From NCBI RefSeq assembly GCF_007671655.1, contig NZ_VCGX01000001.1, forward strand, positions 1,180,470 through 1,244,469: a DNA stretch of 64,000 bases, read 5' to 3'. The notes under the pieces were generated by a model. That model ran no database searches. It was not told the DNA's origin and worked only from the letters and a program-made list of their open reading frames with translations. The DNA is from Marinobacter piscis (lineage in GTDB: Bacteria > Pseudomonadota > Gammaproteobacteria > Pseudomonadales > Oleiphilaceae). The translations under genes and the position numbers were made by a program. Each line of letters starts with the position of its first letter. Position 1 is the first letter of the stretch. Below are positions 44,338 through 53,513 of this stretch, piece after piece.

Positions 44338-44503
44338 TGGGATCCCGCCGCCATTCCAGCCAGAAACCGATGGCAATAAGGACGCCCCAGATTACAAAGG
44401 GGCTGTACCAGGCATTCCCGGGGGAGGTCCACCAGTCGAGAATGTTGGGGGAGAAAATATAAATAGCCAGAACCAGTAGAAAAACCAGACGGTAGATATA
44501 CAT
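44327..44503 (-). CDS. cbrX: CbrX-like small membrane protein upstream of cbrA
   Basis: A 58-residue protein (MYIYRLVFLLVLAIYIF...VIWGVLIAIGFWLEWRRDP) with two membrane helices, an aromatic-rich loop between them and a charged C-terminus. Its TAA lies 11 nt inside cbrA, so the two are translationally coupled. I recall a small cbrX gene in this position in Pseudomonas; the name rests on position and form. AGG lies before the ATG. It may assist assembly or sensing of CbrA. Confidence 0.8.
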   Translation of the reverse strand: MYIYRLVFLLVLAIYIFSPNILDWWTSPGNAWYSPFVIWGVLIAIGFWLEWRRDPNEF

Positions 44504-44564
44504 CAGGCAACCTGTCCGCGCTGAAGTTTGTGACAGGCTTTATACCACGACAGTTACTGGCGTG

Positions 44565-45428
44565 TCAGTTAACCACCTGACGGTTCCAGTGTCTGCAGGC
44601 CCATTGGAGGAGGTTTTCCACCGACCCGGACAGCAAGGCAGAGGGTGGTCGTTGGTTCAGGTTGCACAGTGCGGAGTACAGGTTGTTGACGGGCGTACGG
44701 TCGTCGAGGGCGGGTGCATGGTTCTGTTTGGAGAGCTTCTGACCCTGTTCATTAACCACAACCGGGATGTGAAGCCAGCTGGGCTGTGTTGCATTCAGGG
44801 CCCGGTAGATCTGTTGTTGCTGGGCCGTCATCTCGATCAGATCGGAGCCGCGCACCACATCCGTAATGCCCTGTTCTATGTCATCGACTACAACCGCCAG
44901 CTGGTAGGCAAAAAAGCCTTCCTTACGCAGAATGACCGGATCATCAATTTCCGCGCGGACAATCTGCTGTTGTGGCCCCAGCAGAAGGTCGTGCCAGTGG
45001 GCCACTTCCCCATGAAGGGCAAAGCGAACTGCAAAAGGCGGATTGGGCCGGGTAGGGGCGAGCGACCGGCAGTGCTGTGGGTGGCGCCCCGCGTTTGCCC
45101 GGAGCTGTTTGCGCGAGCAGTTGCAGCGATAAGCCAGGCCCTTTTCAAGCAGGTAGTCAGTGGCAGCCTGGTAGGCTTCCTGACGATGAGACTGGAAGAA
45201 TACAGGCTCATCAGAGATCAGGCCGTGGGCATCAAGGCTGTGCAGAATCTGCCCGGTGGCTTCGGGCGGATCCCGGAGTGGGTCGAGATCTTCAATACGA
45301 ATCAGCCATTGCCCGTGTCGGGATCTGGCTTCCAGGTAGCTTGCAAGTGCCGTGACCAGTGAGCCGAAATGCAAAGGTCCGGTGGGGGAGGGAGCAAAGC
45401 GGCCCCGGTATTGGTGCCGTGTGTTCAT
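44565..45428 (-). CDS. gluQ: Glutamyl-Q tRNA(Asp) synthetase
   Basis: A 287-residue truncated glutamyl-tRNA synthetase paralogue that loads glutamate onto queuosine-34 of tRNA-Asp. It has the GRFAPSPTGPLHFGSL HIGH-type motif, a zinc-binding YRCNCSRKQLR segment, and a KLSKQN KMSKS-type loop; the C-terminal anticodon-binding domain is absent as expected. It follows dksA by 63 nt on the same strand, the common dksA-gluQ pair. Confidence 0.95.
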   Translation of the reverse strand: MNTRHQYRGRFAPSPTGPLHFGSLVTALASYLEARSRHGQWLIRIEDLDPLRDPPEATGQILHSLDAHGLISDEPVFFQSHRQEAYQAATDYLLEKGLAYRCNCSRKQLRANAGRHPQHCRSLAPTRPNPPFAVRFALHGEVAHWHDLLLGPQQQIVRAEIDDPVILRKEGFFAYQLAVVVDDIEQGITDVVRGSDLIEMTAQQQQIYRALNATQPSWLHIPVVVNEQGQKLSKQNHAPALDDRTPVNNLYSALCNLNQRPPSALLSGSVENLLQWACRHWNRQVVN

Positions 45429-45491
45429 GGGTGTAGTACCTTGGCCGGCAGGACCTTCAGAGGCTGTGCCGGCCAGACCCGGTTTGCAAGG

Positions 45492-45923
45492 TCAGATGCC
45501 AGTTTGGCGCTCGCGGATTTCGGCGAGGGTTTTGCAGTCAATGCACAGGGTAGCGGTTGGCCGCGCCTCAAGGCGACGGGTGCCGATTTCAATGCCGCAC
45601 TGGTCGCAGAATCCATAATCGTCCTGGTCGATCCGGTCGATTGTCTGGTCAATCTTCTTGATCAGCTTGCGCTCACGGTCACGTGTGCGTAACTCCAGGC
45701 TGAATTCCTCTTCCTGGGTTGCGCGATCGCTGGGATCCGCGTAGTTTGCCGCCTCTTCTTGCATGTGGTGCATGGTGCGGTCCACTTCTTCCATGAGCTC
45801 TTGCTTCCATTGCAGCAGCAGCTCCTTGAAGTGTTCCTGCATCTCCGTGCTCATGTATTCTTCACCCTCCTTGATATTGTAGGGGGTGAAGTTGGTGAAA
45901 CGTTCGTTCGCTGTGTTTGCCAT
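45492..45923 (-). CDS. dksA: DksA, RNA polymerase-binding transcription factor
   Basis: A 143-residue coiled-coil protein that works with ppGpp in the RNAP secondary channel. It has the coiled-coil tip DPSDRATQEEEFSLELRTRDRERKLIKKI with the two acidic tip residues, and a four-Cys zinc finger (CDQCGIEIGTRRLEARPTATLCIDC). The full start (MANTANERFTNF) is kept because E. coli DksA also has an N-terminal extension before the conserved part. Confidence 0.96.
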   Translation of the reverse strand: MANTANERFTNFTPYNIKEGEEYMSTEMQEHFKELLLQWKQELMEEVDRTMHHMQEEAANYADPSDRATQEEEFSLELRTRDRERKLIKKIDQTIDRIDQDDYGFCDQCGIEIGTRRLEARPTATLCIDCKTLAEIRERQTGI

Positions 45924-46104
45924 GGAACCCGGCCTCTTTTTTGTGCTCTACAAGGACGTTGTGCTTTCCTTCGCGCCCGTCCCGTTGTGGCGCGCTGGTG
46001 GTTTGGATAAAGCATACGTCCTGAAACGGGATTTGGCGGAAAATAGCAGATTAGTTACGGGGGTGCCAGCCCTGTGATGCCTACTTTAGTAATATGGAGA
46101 GACC

Positions 46105-46836
46105 ATGAAGTTTCCCGAACCCTTGATTGAAGCGCGGCTTATCCGTCGGTATAAGCGTTTTCTGGCAGATGTGCGGCTGTCAGATGGCACCGAGGTAACA
46201 GCTCACTGCCCGAATACGGGCTCTATGCTGGGCTGCCAGCCGGACAACGCCCGGGTATGGCTCAGTCGCAGTCAGAATCCGAAACGCAAGTTGGCGTATA
46301 CGTGGGAGCTTGTGGAAGCCGCCCCGGGCGCCCTTGCCTGCATTAATACCGCAAGGCCGAATGCCCAGGCCCGGGCTGCCATTGAAGCCGGGCGCATCAG
46401 TGAGCTGGTCGGTTACAGTGAGTATCAGGCCGAGGTGAGATATGGCGAGGAAAAAAGCCGGATAGACCTGCTGCTTTCCGGGCATGAGCGTGAGCCGGAT
46501 GCCTGGGTAGAGGTAAAAAATGTAACGCTTGAAGATTCTGGTCAGGGGTTTTTCCCGGATGCAGTGACCACCCGGGGGCAGAAGCATCTGCGTGAGTTGA
46601 TGACCCGGGTGACCGAGGGTGACAGGGCGGTGCTGTTCTTTGTTGTAAACCATACCGGTATTGAAACCGTGCGACCGGCGGATCATATAGACCCGCAGTA
46701 TGGTCGGTTGCTGCGCCGGGCGTGCGATGCCGGCGTGGAAGTGGTGGCTTACCGGGCAAACCTGACCCGGGTAGGAGGAGGCCCTTCGGGGCGGCTGGCA
46801 CTCGGGGAGTCTGTTCCGGTTATTCTGGAAGTCTGA
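46105..46836 (+). CDS. sfsA: SfsA, sugar fermentation stimulation protein family
   Basis: A 243-residue SfsA-family protein: [19 protein letters not shown] with an OB-like N-terminus, [16 protein letters not shown] and [16 protein letters not shown], the last forming a PD-(D/E)XK nuclease-like core. The biological role is unsettled despite the name. GGAGAG lies before the ATG. It is divergent from dksA, its usual neighbour. Confidence 0.94.
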   Translation: MKFPEPLIEARLIRRYKRFLADVRLSDGTEVTAHCPNTGSMLGCQPDNARVWLSRSQNPKRKLAYTWELVEAAPGALACINTARPNAQARAAIEAGRISELVGYSEYQAEVRYGEEKSRIDLLLSGHEREPDAWVEVKNVTLEDSGQGFFPDAVTTRGQKHLRELMTRVTEGDRAVLFFVVNHTGIETVRPADHIDPQYGRLLRRACDAGVEVVAYRANLTRVGGGPSGRLALGESVPVILEV

Positions 46837-46840
46837 TGCC

Positions 46841-46861
46841 GGCGCCCCGGAAAGGGGCGCC
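46841..46861. terminator. Hairpin between convergent sfsA and the kinase-like gene
   Basis: Perfect stem GGCGCCCC/GGGGCGCC with loop GGAAA. It could terminate from either side, but no U-tract is present. Confidence 0.6.
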
Positions 46862-46864
46862 GCA

Positions 46865-48442
46865 TTAGTCCTTACTCAGGCCGAAATGCTGCCGGATCCG
46901 GTCCGCAACAGCTTCTGCAACGAAGTCCTGGTCTGTGCGCAGGTGTGCTGTGTAGGCTTGCTCTTCGGCTGTTAATGGCTCAAACCAGTCTTTCTGGATA
47001 TCCAGTAGCTCTTCGGTGGCTTCCGAGGCATCGCCTTTACGCTTGCGCACCCACTCTTTACGGGTCTCATCAGGTGCCTCGCAATGAAGCAGGGCGAAAG
47101 GAACACCCTGGCTCTCGGCAACCGCCGCAAACAGAGCGCGCTCTTTTTCCTTCAGGCAGGCCGCATCCATAATCACCGGAAAGCCGGCAGCGAGAAGATC
47201 ACTCGCCAGCAAGGCCAGGTGTTTGTAGGTTTTTTCGTTGGCTTCCTCGGAGTACAGGTTTTCCCCGGCTGCAGACTGGCTGTCATCCAGAGGGGCCAGG
47301 CCGTGTAACCGCTTACGCTCTACGTCGGATCGCAGGCGGATAAGCCCCAGTTCAGCCGACATGGCCGCGCTGACACAGGTCTTTCCGCTGGCGGAGAGCC
47401 CCACCGTAGCCAGCAGGAAGCGGTTCGGGATATTGCTGTAGCTTTCGGCCAGCTGGGCGTAGTCCCGGTAATGCTGCATCAGCTCTTCTTTTTCCTGCTC
47501 ATCCAGCGCCGGGTTGCCCATAGTGAACAGTGCAATCTTGGCTCTGACCACAGCCCGGTAAGCCTTATACAGGGGCAGTAGTGACAGAGCCTCGAAATCG
47601 TTGCGGTATTCCAGGTAAGTGTTGAGAACCTGGTTGGCCAGGCCGTACTCATTCCTGGATTCGAGATCCATCAGCAAAAAGGCCAGATCGTTTATAACAT
47701 CAATCCAGCGGAAAGGTTCGTTGAATTCGATGCAGTCAAAAACGGTGACTTCATCTTTGTAGACGGTAATGTTGGACAGGTGCAGGTCACCGTGACCCTC
47801 GCGCACAAAGCCATCCTTGCGGCGCTTTGCAATCAGGTCCCGGTGGCGCTCGAATGTGGTCTGGGTCCAGGCCTCGAGATTGTCGAGCTGGCTGAGCAGG
47901 CCGGTATCGTTGATCAGTGGCCGGATCTGATCAAAGTTCTCCTGCATGGCTTCACACACAGCTTCAGGCGTGCCCCAGGGCTTGTCGTCCGGAGCCGGCT
48001 CCAGGCTGTCGTGAAACACGGCAACCTGGCGCGCAAGGCTGGTAAGCAGCTCTGGCCTGAGCTCGCCGCTCTCCTGTTGCTGGTCCAGGAGCTGGTTCTG
48101 GCGGAACTGGCGCATTTTCAGCATGTACTCGAACGGCTCACCGTCGCCGCCGATCACCGGCTGATCGGGTGTTCCGGTAATCGGGACCACCTCAAGATAC
48201 AATGGCTCAGCGAGGCGGCGATTAAGGCGTAGCTCCTCTTCGCAAAAGTGTTTCCGGCGCTCCAGGGTTGAGAAATCAAGAAACCCGAAATCCATGGGTT
48301 TCTTGATCTTGTATGCGTACTGGCCGGTAAGAATGACCTGGGAGATATGGGTTTCGATAATCTGAAATCCGTCCACCGGATGGTGGTACAACTCGGGTTT
48401 TTGCAGTGCCAGTAACAGGTTGCCTTGGGGTGTTTCGCTCAC
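46865..48442 (-). CDS. Two-domain protein: APH-like kinase fold plus P-loop (AAA_33) kinase
   Basis: A 525-residue protein. The N-terminal 330 residues resemble aminoglycoside-phosphotransferase-like kinases, with an invariant Lys region (YAYKIKKPMDFGFLDFSTLERR), the catalytic loop GHGDLHLSNITVY and the metal-binding FDCIEFNEPFRWIDVINDLAFL. From about residue 340 there is a P-loop NTPase of the zeta-toxin/kinase type (VGLSASGKTCVSAAMS, LRSDVERKRL, VIMDAACLKEKER). This combination is widespread in proteobacteria and is often annotated as AAA family/phosphotransferase; its substrate is unknown. The kinase half is not evidence for antibiotic resistance. Confidence 0.85.
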   Translation of the reverse strand: MSETPQGNLLLALQKPELYHHPVDGFQIIETHISQVILTGQYAYKIKKPMDFGFLDFSTLERRKHFCEEELRLNRRLAEPLYLEVVPITGTPDQPVIGGDGEPFEYMLKMRQFRQNQLLDQQQESGELRPELLTSLARQVAVFHDSLEPAPDDKPWGTPEAVCEAMQENFDQIRPLINDTGLLSQLDNLEAWTQTTFERHRDLIAKRRKDGFVREGHGDLHLSNITVYKDEVTVFDCIEFNEPFRWIDVINDLAFLLMDLESRNEYGLANQVLNTYLEYRNDFEALSLLPLYKAYRAVVRAKIALFTMGNPALDEQEKEELMQHYRDYAQLAESYSNIPNRFLLATVGLSASGKTCVSAAMSAELGLIRLRSDVERKRLHGLAPLDDSQSAAGENLYSEEANEKTYKHLALLASDLLAAGFPVIMDAACLKEKERALFAAVAESQGVPFALLHCEAPDETRKEWVRKRKGDASEATEELLDIQKDWFEPLTAEEQAYTAHLRTDQDFVAEAVADRIRQHFGLSKD

Positions 48443-48550
48443 GCTGTGCTCCTCGCTTCCCTGAACTCATTGGTTTCTTTGATTTCATCATAACTGGCAG
48501 ATTACATAAATAACACATAGTTGGCCTGCCTCATCCCGTACCGGCTTCGT

Positions 48551-48556
48551 TATAAT
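48551..48556 (+). promoter_or_regulatory. TATAAT box abutting the mrcB start
   Basis: A perfect -10 hexamer lies six nt before the mrcB ATG (48563), so transcription starting seven or so nt downstream would give a leaderless mRNA. No Shine-Dalgarno and no clear -35 at 17 nt are present (a TTGGCC lies 24 nt upstream). Confidence 0.4.
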
Positions 48557-48562
48557 CCGCCC

Positions 48563-50905
48563 ATGACAAAAAACCGATCTTCTTCAAAGCCCAGCAGAAA
48601 GCCCGGTAAAAAGCGACCGGGGAAAAACAGTCAGAACGGACGCCGCTCCTGGTTCTGGAAAATATTCATACGTGCATCGGTGGTTGCGCTTGTATTGCTC
48701 GCCTGCTGGATGGTGTATCTCGATGCGGTTGTAACGTCCCGGTTTGAGGGGCGACGCTTCGAGGTGCCTTCCCGCGTATATGCCCGGCCTCTGGAACTAT
48801 ACAACGGCGCGGGTGTGAGTTCCGGAGCGCTGCAGCGGGAGCTGGAGCTGGCCGGGTACCGTAAAGGCAACGGCACAACGCCGGGCACCTATCGGCGCAA
48901 TGGCGGCCACTTTGTGATCAGCACACGCGGTTTCCATTTTCCGGATGGGAAAGAGCCGGAAAGAACCCTGTCGCTGAATATTTACGGCGACCGGATACAG
49001 GACTTCTCTGTAACTTCGGGTGCCAGTGCTTCTATTGTTCGCCTGAAACCGGCCCGGATTGGCGGCATCTATCCTGCACACAAGGAAGACCGCATTCTGG
49101 TTCAGCTGGAAGAAGTGCCTGAACTTCTGCCCTTGGCGTTAATGGCCATAGAAGACCGCGATTACTACGACCATATCGGGGTTGCGCCCTTGTCTATCGC
49201 CCGCGCCATGCTGGCGAATATACGCGCCGGTCGGATTGTGCAGGGTGGCAGCACCCTGACCCAGCAACTGGTCAAGAATTTTTTCCTGACCCGGGATCAG
49301 ACCCTGGTGCGTAAGGGTAATGAGGCATTAATGTCGATTCTGCTGGAGATGCACTTTGATAAAGACGACATTCTGGAAACCTATCTGAATGAAGTGTATC
49401 TCGGACAGGCGGGCACACGCAGTATTAACGGGTTCGGGCTGGCAAGCCAGTTTTACTTCGGGGAGTCACTGACCGACCTGGAGGTTCATCAGATTGCCCT
49501 GCTAGTGGCCATGGTGAAAGGGCCCAGCTACTTCAACCCGCGCCGGCATCCGGAACGGGCGACCCGTCGTCGTAATCTGGTAATCAGCGAAATGGAAGAC
49601 GCAGGCCTTGTTGATACTGCAGTCGCTGAACAGGCCCGGGGCTTATCTCTGGGTGTGAGTGCAAAGCCGTCGTACTCGGAAAACCGGTACCCCGCGTATA
49701 TCGACCTTGTCCGCAGGCATTTGTCGCGGGATTACAAGGAAGAGGACCTGCGGAGTGAAGGGCTCCGGATTTTCACCACACTGAACCCCGCCATTCAGTT
49801 TTCTGCGGAACGGGCGGTAATAGACACATTGCCGCGGCTGGCCGGTGGGGAAACAGCGAAAGCACTGGAAGCGACACTGGTGGTAACCGCCAAGGATACG
49901 GGTGAAGTGCTGGCGCTTGTAGGGGGGAGAGACCCGCAGTTCGCCGGGTTTAACCGGGCGCTGGATGCGAACCGCCCGATCGGCTCCCTGATCAAACCGT
50001 TTACTTATCTGACAGCACTGGAACAGCCGGATGACTATACCCTGATGACGCCGGTTCTGGATAAATCGTTTACCCTTGAGCTTGAAAACGGCAAACGCTG
50101 GCAGCCTAAAAACTACGATGGCAAGGAACGGGGTGAGGTACCTCTGCATCTGGCACTTTCCAAATCGTATAACCTGCCGGCAGTGCGCGTAGGTCTGGAT
50201 GTGGGTATTCCGGCTGTACGCAAGACGCTGCAGGATTTTGGGGTGGTTACACCGATTTCGGAGTATCCCTCCATGCTGCTGGGCTCTGTCGCCATGAGTC
50301 CGGTAACCGTGGCACAGATTTACCAGGGGCTGGCGACGGGCGGCTTTAATACGCCTTTGCGCACCATAAGAGAAGTAACAGATGCTCGCGGCGAAGCGCT
50401 CTCGCGCTATAGTCTGGAGGTGGATCAGGTGGCTGATCCGGCGGCGGTGCACTTGTTGCAGTATGCAATGCAGGAAACCATGCAGGAGGGGACTGGCCGC
50501 TCGGCGTACTATTCAGTGCCGGACGAGCTGAGTCTTGCCGGAAAAACCGGAACAACCGACGATGGTCGTGATTCCTGGTTTGCCGGATTCAGTGGTGATT
50601 TGCTGGCGGTGGCCTGGGTCGGCCGGGATGATAACGGCCCGACCGTATTAACAGGTGCAACCGGTGCCCTGCCGGTCTGGTCGCGATTTATGGCCCAGGT
50701 TCCGCAACACGGGTTTTCGCCCGTGGTGCCGGATGGTGTGAGCTATCACTGGGTAAACCCGGAGAAGCAGGCATTAACTGATCAGAACTGTGATAATGCG
50801 CGCCTTCTGCCGTTCATATCTGGCAGTGAGCCGACAGATAAAGTGACCTGCTCAGGAAACCTGACGCGGAAAATTCAAGGCTGGTTTGAAGGATTGTTTC
50901 AATGA
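48563..50905 (+). CDS. mrcB: PBP1b, bifunctional peptidoglycan transglycosylase/transpeptidase
   Basis: A 780-residue inner-membrane enzyme building cell wall. A basic cytoplasmic tail (KPGKKRPGKN) precedes one membrane helix (FIRASVVALVLLACWMVYLD), a UB2H-type region, the glycosyltransferase domain (EDRDYYDHIGVAPLSIARAML, the GGSTLTQQLVKNFFLTRDQT motif) and the transpeptidase (SLIKPFTY with the catalytic Ser, SKSYNLP, KTGTTDDGRDSWFAGF). It overlaps the next gene by four nt. ATG 48563 is chosen because the basic tail starts there. Confidence 0.96.
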   Translation: MTKNRSSSKPSRKPGKKRPGKNSQNGRRSWFWKIFIRASVVALVLLACWMVYLDAVVTSRFEGRRFEVPSRVYARPLELYNGAGVSSGALQRELELAGYRKGNGTTPGTYRRNGGHFVISTRGFHFPDGKEPERTLSLNIYGDRIQDFSVTSGASASIVRLKPARIGGIYPAHKEDRILVQLEEVPELLPLALMAIEDRDYYDHIGVAPLSIARAMLANIRAGRIVQGGSTLTQQLVKNFFLTRDQTLVRKGNEALMSILLEMHFDKDDILETYLNEVYLGQAGTRSINGFGLASQFYFGESLTDLEVHQIALLVAMVKGPSYFNPRRHPERATRRRNLVISEMEDAGLVDTAVAEQARGLSLGVSAKPSYSENRYPAYIDLVRRHLSRDYKEEDLRSEGLRIFTTLNPAIQFSAERAVIDTLPRLAGGETAKALEATLVVTAKDTGEVLALVGGRDPQFAGFNRALDANRPIGSLIKPFTYLTALEQPDDYTLMTPVLDKSFTLELENGKRWQPKNYDGKERGEVPLHLALSKSYNLPAVRVGLDVGIPAVRKTLQDFGVVTPISEYPSMLLGSVAMSPVTVAQIYQGLATGGFNTPLRTIREVTDARGEALSRYSLEVDQVADPAAVHLLQYAMQETMQEGTGRSAYYSVPDELSLAGKTGTTDDGRDSWFAGFSGDLLAVAWVGRDDNGPTVLTGATGALPVWSRFMAQVPQHGFSPVVPDGVSYHWVNPEKQALTDQNCDNARLLPFISGSEPTDKVTCSGNLTRKIQGWFEGLFQ

Positions 50906-51489
50906 ATAAGCAACGAGTTTTGCATGCCGGCGTACTGGCCGCATTGCTGAGCCTGGCCGGGTGCGCCTCCGGGCCGGGGGGCTCTATTTATGTACCGGCC
51001 GGGGAGTCGCCCCAGGCGCCGGAACCGCCACAGACGGCGAAAGACGAAAAAGATAAACCCCGGGTGTGGCGCAAGAGTGAGCAGCCGAGCGCGGAAGAGC
51101 AGGAACAGGCTAAGCCGGAGCCCTCCGAGCGGAGTAACAAGCCAAGTTATCGCGACGCCGGGGATGAGCTGTCGCCAGCGGCCCTGAGCCTGGTTCGCGA
51201 GGCGGACAAACTGATGAAAGGCGGTGACACCCAGGCGGCAATAGGGCGCCTGGAGCGGGCCCAACGTATTGCACCACGCTCGGCTGAGGTTTATTTCAAA
51301 CTATCGGAAGCTTATGTGGCAGGTAACAAGCTGGGACCCGCTGAGCAGTTTACTCTGAAGGGGTTGTCGCTGGCGGGTAATGACGCCCGGCTGCAACGTG
51401 CAGGCTGGTTGTTATTGGCGGATATTCGCAGGGCCCGGGGTAATGTGGCCGGTGCCAGCCAGGCTGAAGACCGGGCATCCGCCCTGTAA
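50902..51489 (+). CDS. TPR-containing lipoprotein coupled to PBP1b
   Basis: A 195-residue lipoprotein. The signal peptide ends in the lipobox LAGC (Cys22), a Pro/Glu/Lys-rich disordered linker covers residues about 30-90, and tetratricopeptide-like helices follow (LVREADKLMKGGDTQAAIGRLERAQRIAPRSAEVYFKLSEAY). The ATGA overlap with mrcB shows translational coupling. An outer-membrane activator of PBP1b, in the manner of LpoB or CpoB, is a reasonable inference, but it has no sequence likeness to LpoB that I can see. Confidence 0.8.
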   Translation: MNKQRVLHAGVLAALLSLAGCASGPGGSIYVPAGESPQAPEPPQTAKDEKDKPRVWRKSEQPSAEEQEQAKPEPSERSNKPSYRDAGDELSPAALSLVREADKLMKGGDTQAAIGRLERAQRIAPRSAEVYFKLSEAYVAGNKLGPAEQFTLKGLSLAGNDARLQRAGWLLLADIRRARGNVAGASQAEDRASAL

Positions 51490-51517
51490 CTGAGTCGTTG
51501 CCAGGCCGGTCTGATGT

Positions 51518-51541
51518 CCCGGGCTCGCTCAGGAGCCCGGG
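51518..51541. terminator. Hairpin between the TPR lipoprotein gene and hemL
   Basis: Perfect 9-bp stem CCCGGGCTC/GAGCCCGGG with a six-nt loop between convergent genes. There is no U-tract, so it is a weak or bidirectional terminator. Confidence 0.55.
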
Positions 51542-51558
51542 CTGCCGGTTCGGCAGGA

Positions 51559-52839
51559 TCAGAGTGTTGCCATTACCTTTTTCGCAGCTTCAATAGTTTC
51601 TGCAATGTCTTCATCTGTGAGAGCTGCGCTGGTGAAACCCGCCTCGAAGGCAGAGGGTGCCAGGTAAATACCTTCTGCCAGCATTCCCTGGAAGAACTTT
51701 CCGAAGCGCTCGGTATCGCAGTTCATTACCTGATCAAAGCGGGTAACGCTGGGCTCGTCGGTGAAGAACAGACCGAACATGGCGCCTGCGCCCTGAACCG
51801 TCAGGGGTATGCCGGCTTCATCGGCAGCGGCCTTGAAACCATCACGCAGGGTCATGGTTTTTTGGGTCAGATTATCATGGAAGCCGGGCTCTGAAATTGC
51901 GTTCAGAGTGGTAAGACCGGCGCACATGGCCAGCGGGTTACCGCTCAGGGTGCCGGCCTGGTAAACCGGGCCCAACGGTGAAATGTACTCCATGATCTCC
52001 CGTTTGCCACCGAAAGCGCCTACCGGCAGGCCGCCACCAATCACTTTGCCCAGCGCTGTCAGATCCGGAGTAACTCCGTACAGTTCCTGAGCACCGCCCA
52101 GAGACACGCGGAAGCCCGACATGACTTCGTCAAATATCAGTACGGTTCCGTGCTCGTCGCAGACTTCCCGAAGGCATTCCAGAAAACCCGGAGCCGGGGG
52201 GATGCAGTTCATATTACCCGCAACCGGTTCAACAATGATTGCAGCCACCTCATCGCCCATCTCCCGGAACAGTTCCCGGACGCCATCAATGTCGTTGAAT
52301 CCCAGTGTCAGGGTATGTTCGGCCAGACTGGAGGGGATACCCGGGGAGTTGGGAACACCCAGAGTCAGCGCACCGGAGCCGGCTTTCACGAGCAGTGAAT
52401 CCACGTGCCCGTGGTAGCAACCCTCAAACTTTACGACTTTGTCGCGCCCGGTATAGCCGCGCGCCAGGCGAATCGCGCTCATGGTGGCTTCTGTGCCGGA
52501 GTTCACCATGCGTACCATGTCAATCGAGGGCACCAGCTCGCACACTTTGCGGGCCATATCGGTTTCGAGCGTTGTGGGAGCGCCATAGCCAACACCAAGA
52601 TCGACCTGAGCATGCAAAGCGTCTTTGATGCGCTGGTCCGAGTGGCCCAGAATCATCGGACCCCAGGAACCAATATAATCGATATAGCGTTTGTCATCTT
52701 CGTCGTACAGGTAAGCGCCCTGGGCGTGTTTGAAAAAGATCGGCGTGCCGCCAACACCGCGGAAGGCCCGAACCGGTGAGTTGACACCACCGGGAATGTA
52801 TTTCTGTGCCTGTTCGAACAGGGATTCGGAATGAGTCAT
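51559..52839 (-). CDS. hemL: Glutamate-1-semialdehyde 2,1-aminomutase
   Basis: A 426-residue PLP enzyme of tetrapyrrole synthesis forming 5-aminolevulinate. Motifs are [49 protein letters not shown] and the PLP-lysine region [17 protein letters not shown]. Its ATG overlaps the thiE stop by four nt. It is last in the clcA-hemJ-thiD-thiE-hemL operon, combining haem and thiamine steps. Confidence 0.97.
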   Translation of the reverse strand: MTHSESLFEQAQKYIPGGVNSPVRAFRGVGGTPIFFKHAQGAYLYDEDDKRYIDYIGSWGPMILGHSDQRIKDALHAQVDLGVGYGAPTTLETDMARKVCELVPSIDMVRMVNSGTEATMSAIRLARGYTGRDKVVKFEGCYHGHVDSLLVKAGSGALTLGVPNSPGIPSSLAEHTLTLGFNDIDGVRELFREMGDEVAAIIVEPVAGNMNCIPPAPGFLECLREVCDEHGTVLIFDEVMSGFRVSLGGAQELYGVTPDLTALGKVIGGGLPVGAFGGKREIMEYISPLGPVYQAGTLSGNPLAMCAGLTTLNAISEPGFHDNLTQKTMTLRDGFKAAADEAGIPLTVQGAGAMFGLFFTDEPSVTRFDQVMNCDTERFGKFFQGMLAEGIYLAPSAFEAGFTSAALTDEDIAETIEAAKKVMATL

Positions 52840-53513
52840 TTTTGAGAGCTCCTGTTATCAGGGAGTTGAAAGCATGGATGGTGGCTGGCGAACAGCCGCT
52901 GAAATACGTTTGCCTTATGTTCGATGGACTCGGGGTTGCTACCGAATAGCCCGCCAATAACGGCCAGCAAATCCGCACCTGCCCGGATAAGCACGTCGGC
53001 ATTATCTGTCGTAATGCCTCCGATGGCCGTAACTGGCAGGCCGAACTGTTTGCCCCGGGCCAGTATATCTGTAGCCGCCGGCGGAGCCTGGGGCTTGGTG
53101 GATGAGTGAAAAAAACGACCAAAAGCCAGATAGTCCGCCCCGGCGTCGCGGGCTGCTCTGGCCAGAGCCAGGTCTGCGTGGCAGGTGATGCCTATAATGG
53201 CCTCATCGCCAAGAAGCTCCCGCGCCTCTGTTGCTGTGCTGTCGGTTTGCCCCAGGTGTACGCCTGCGGCATTTACCCGCCTGGCCAGCGCGATATCATC
53301 ATTGATAAGCAGTGGCACATTATTGGCAGCGCACAGAGCTTGCAGATTTCTGGCCTCGGCCAGTCGTTCTGCCATGGGCGCAGACTTCTCACGGTATTGT
53401 ACCATTACGGCACCTCCGCGAATGGCTGCTTCTACAGAGGCTATGAGGACATCTGAAGGCGTCAGCTGACTGTCAGTAATTGCATAAAGGCCGACCGGGA
53501 CACGTGTATTCAT
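52836..53513 (-). CDS. thiE: Thiamine-phosphate synthase
   Basis: A 225-residue TIM-barrel enzyme joining HMP-pyrophosphate and THZ-phosphate. It has the [12 protein letters not shown] start, [30 protein letters not shown], and [11 protein letters not shown]. Start ATG 53513 overlaps the thiD stop (ATGA). A start three codons upstream is possible. No thiamine riboswitch was recognised upstream of the operon. Confidence 0.95.
   Translation of the reverse strand: MNTRVPVGLYAITDSQLTPSDVLIASVEAAIRGGAVMVQYREKSAPMAERLAEARNLQALCAANNVPLLINDDIALARRVNAAGVHLGQTDSTATEARELLGDEAIIGITCHADLALARAARDAGADYLAFGRFFHSSTKPQAPPAATDILARGKQFGLPVTAIGGITTDNADVLIRAGADLLAVIGGLFGSNPESIEHKANVFQRLFASHHPCFQLPDNRSSQK

Noticed and set aside
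46865..48442. Aminoglycoside resistance gene
   Set aside because: The APH-like fold is fused to a P-loop kinase in a widespread chromosomal family; there is no resistance context.
51518..51541. Strong rho-independent terminator
   Set aside because: The stem is perfect but no U-tract follows on either strand, so it is listed only as a weak or bidirectional hairpin.
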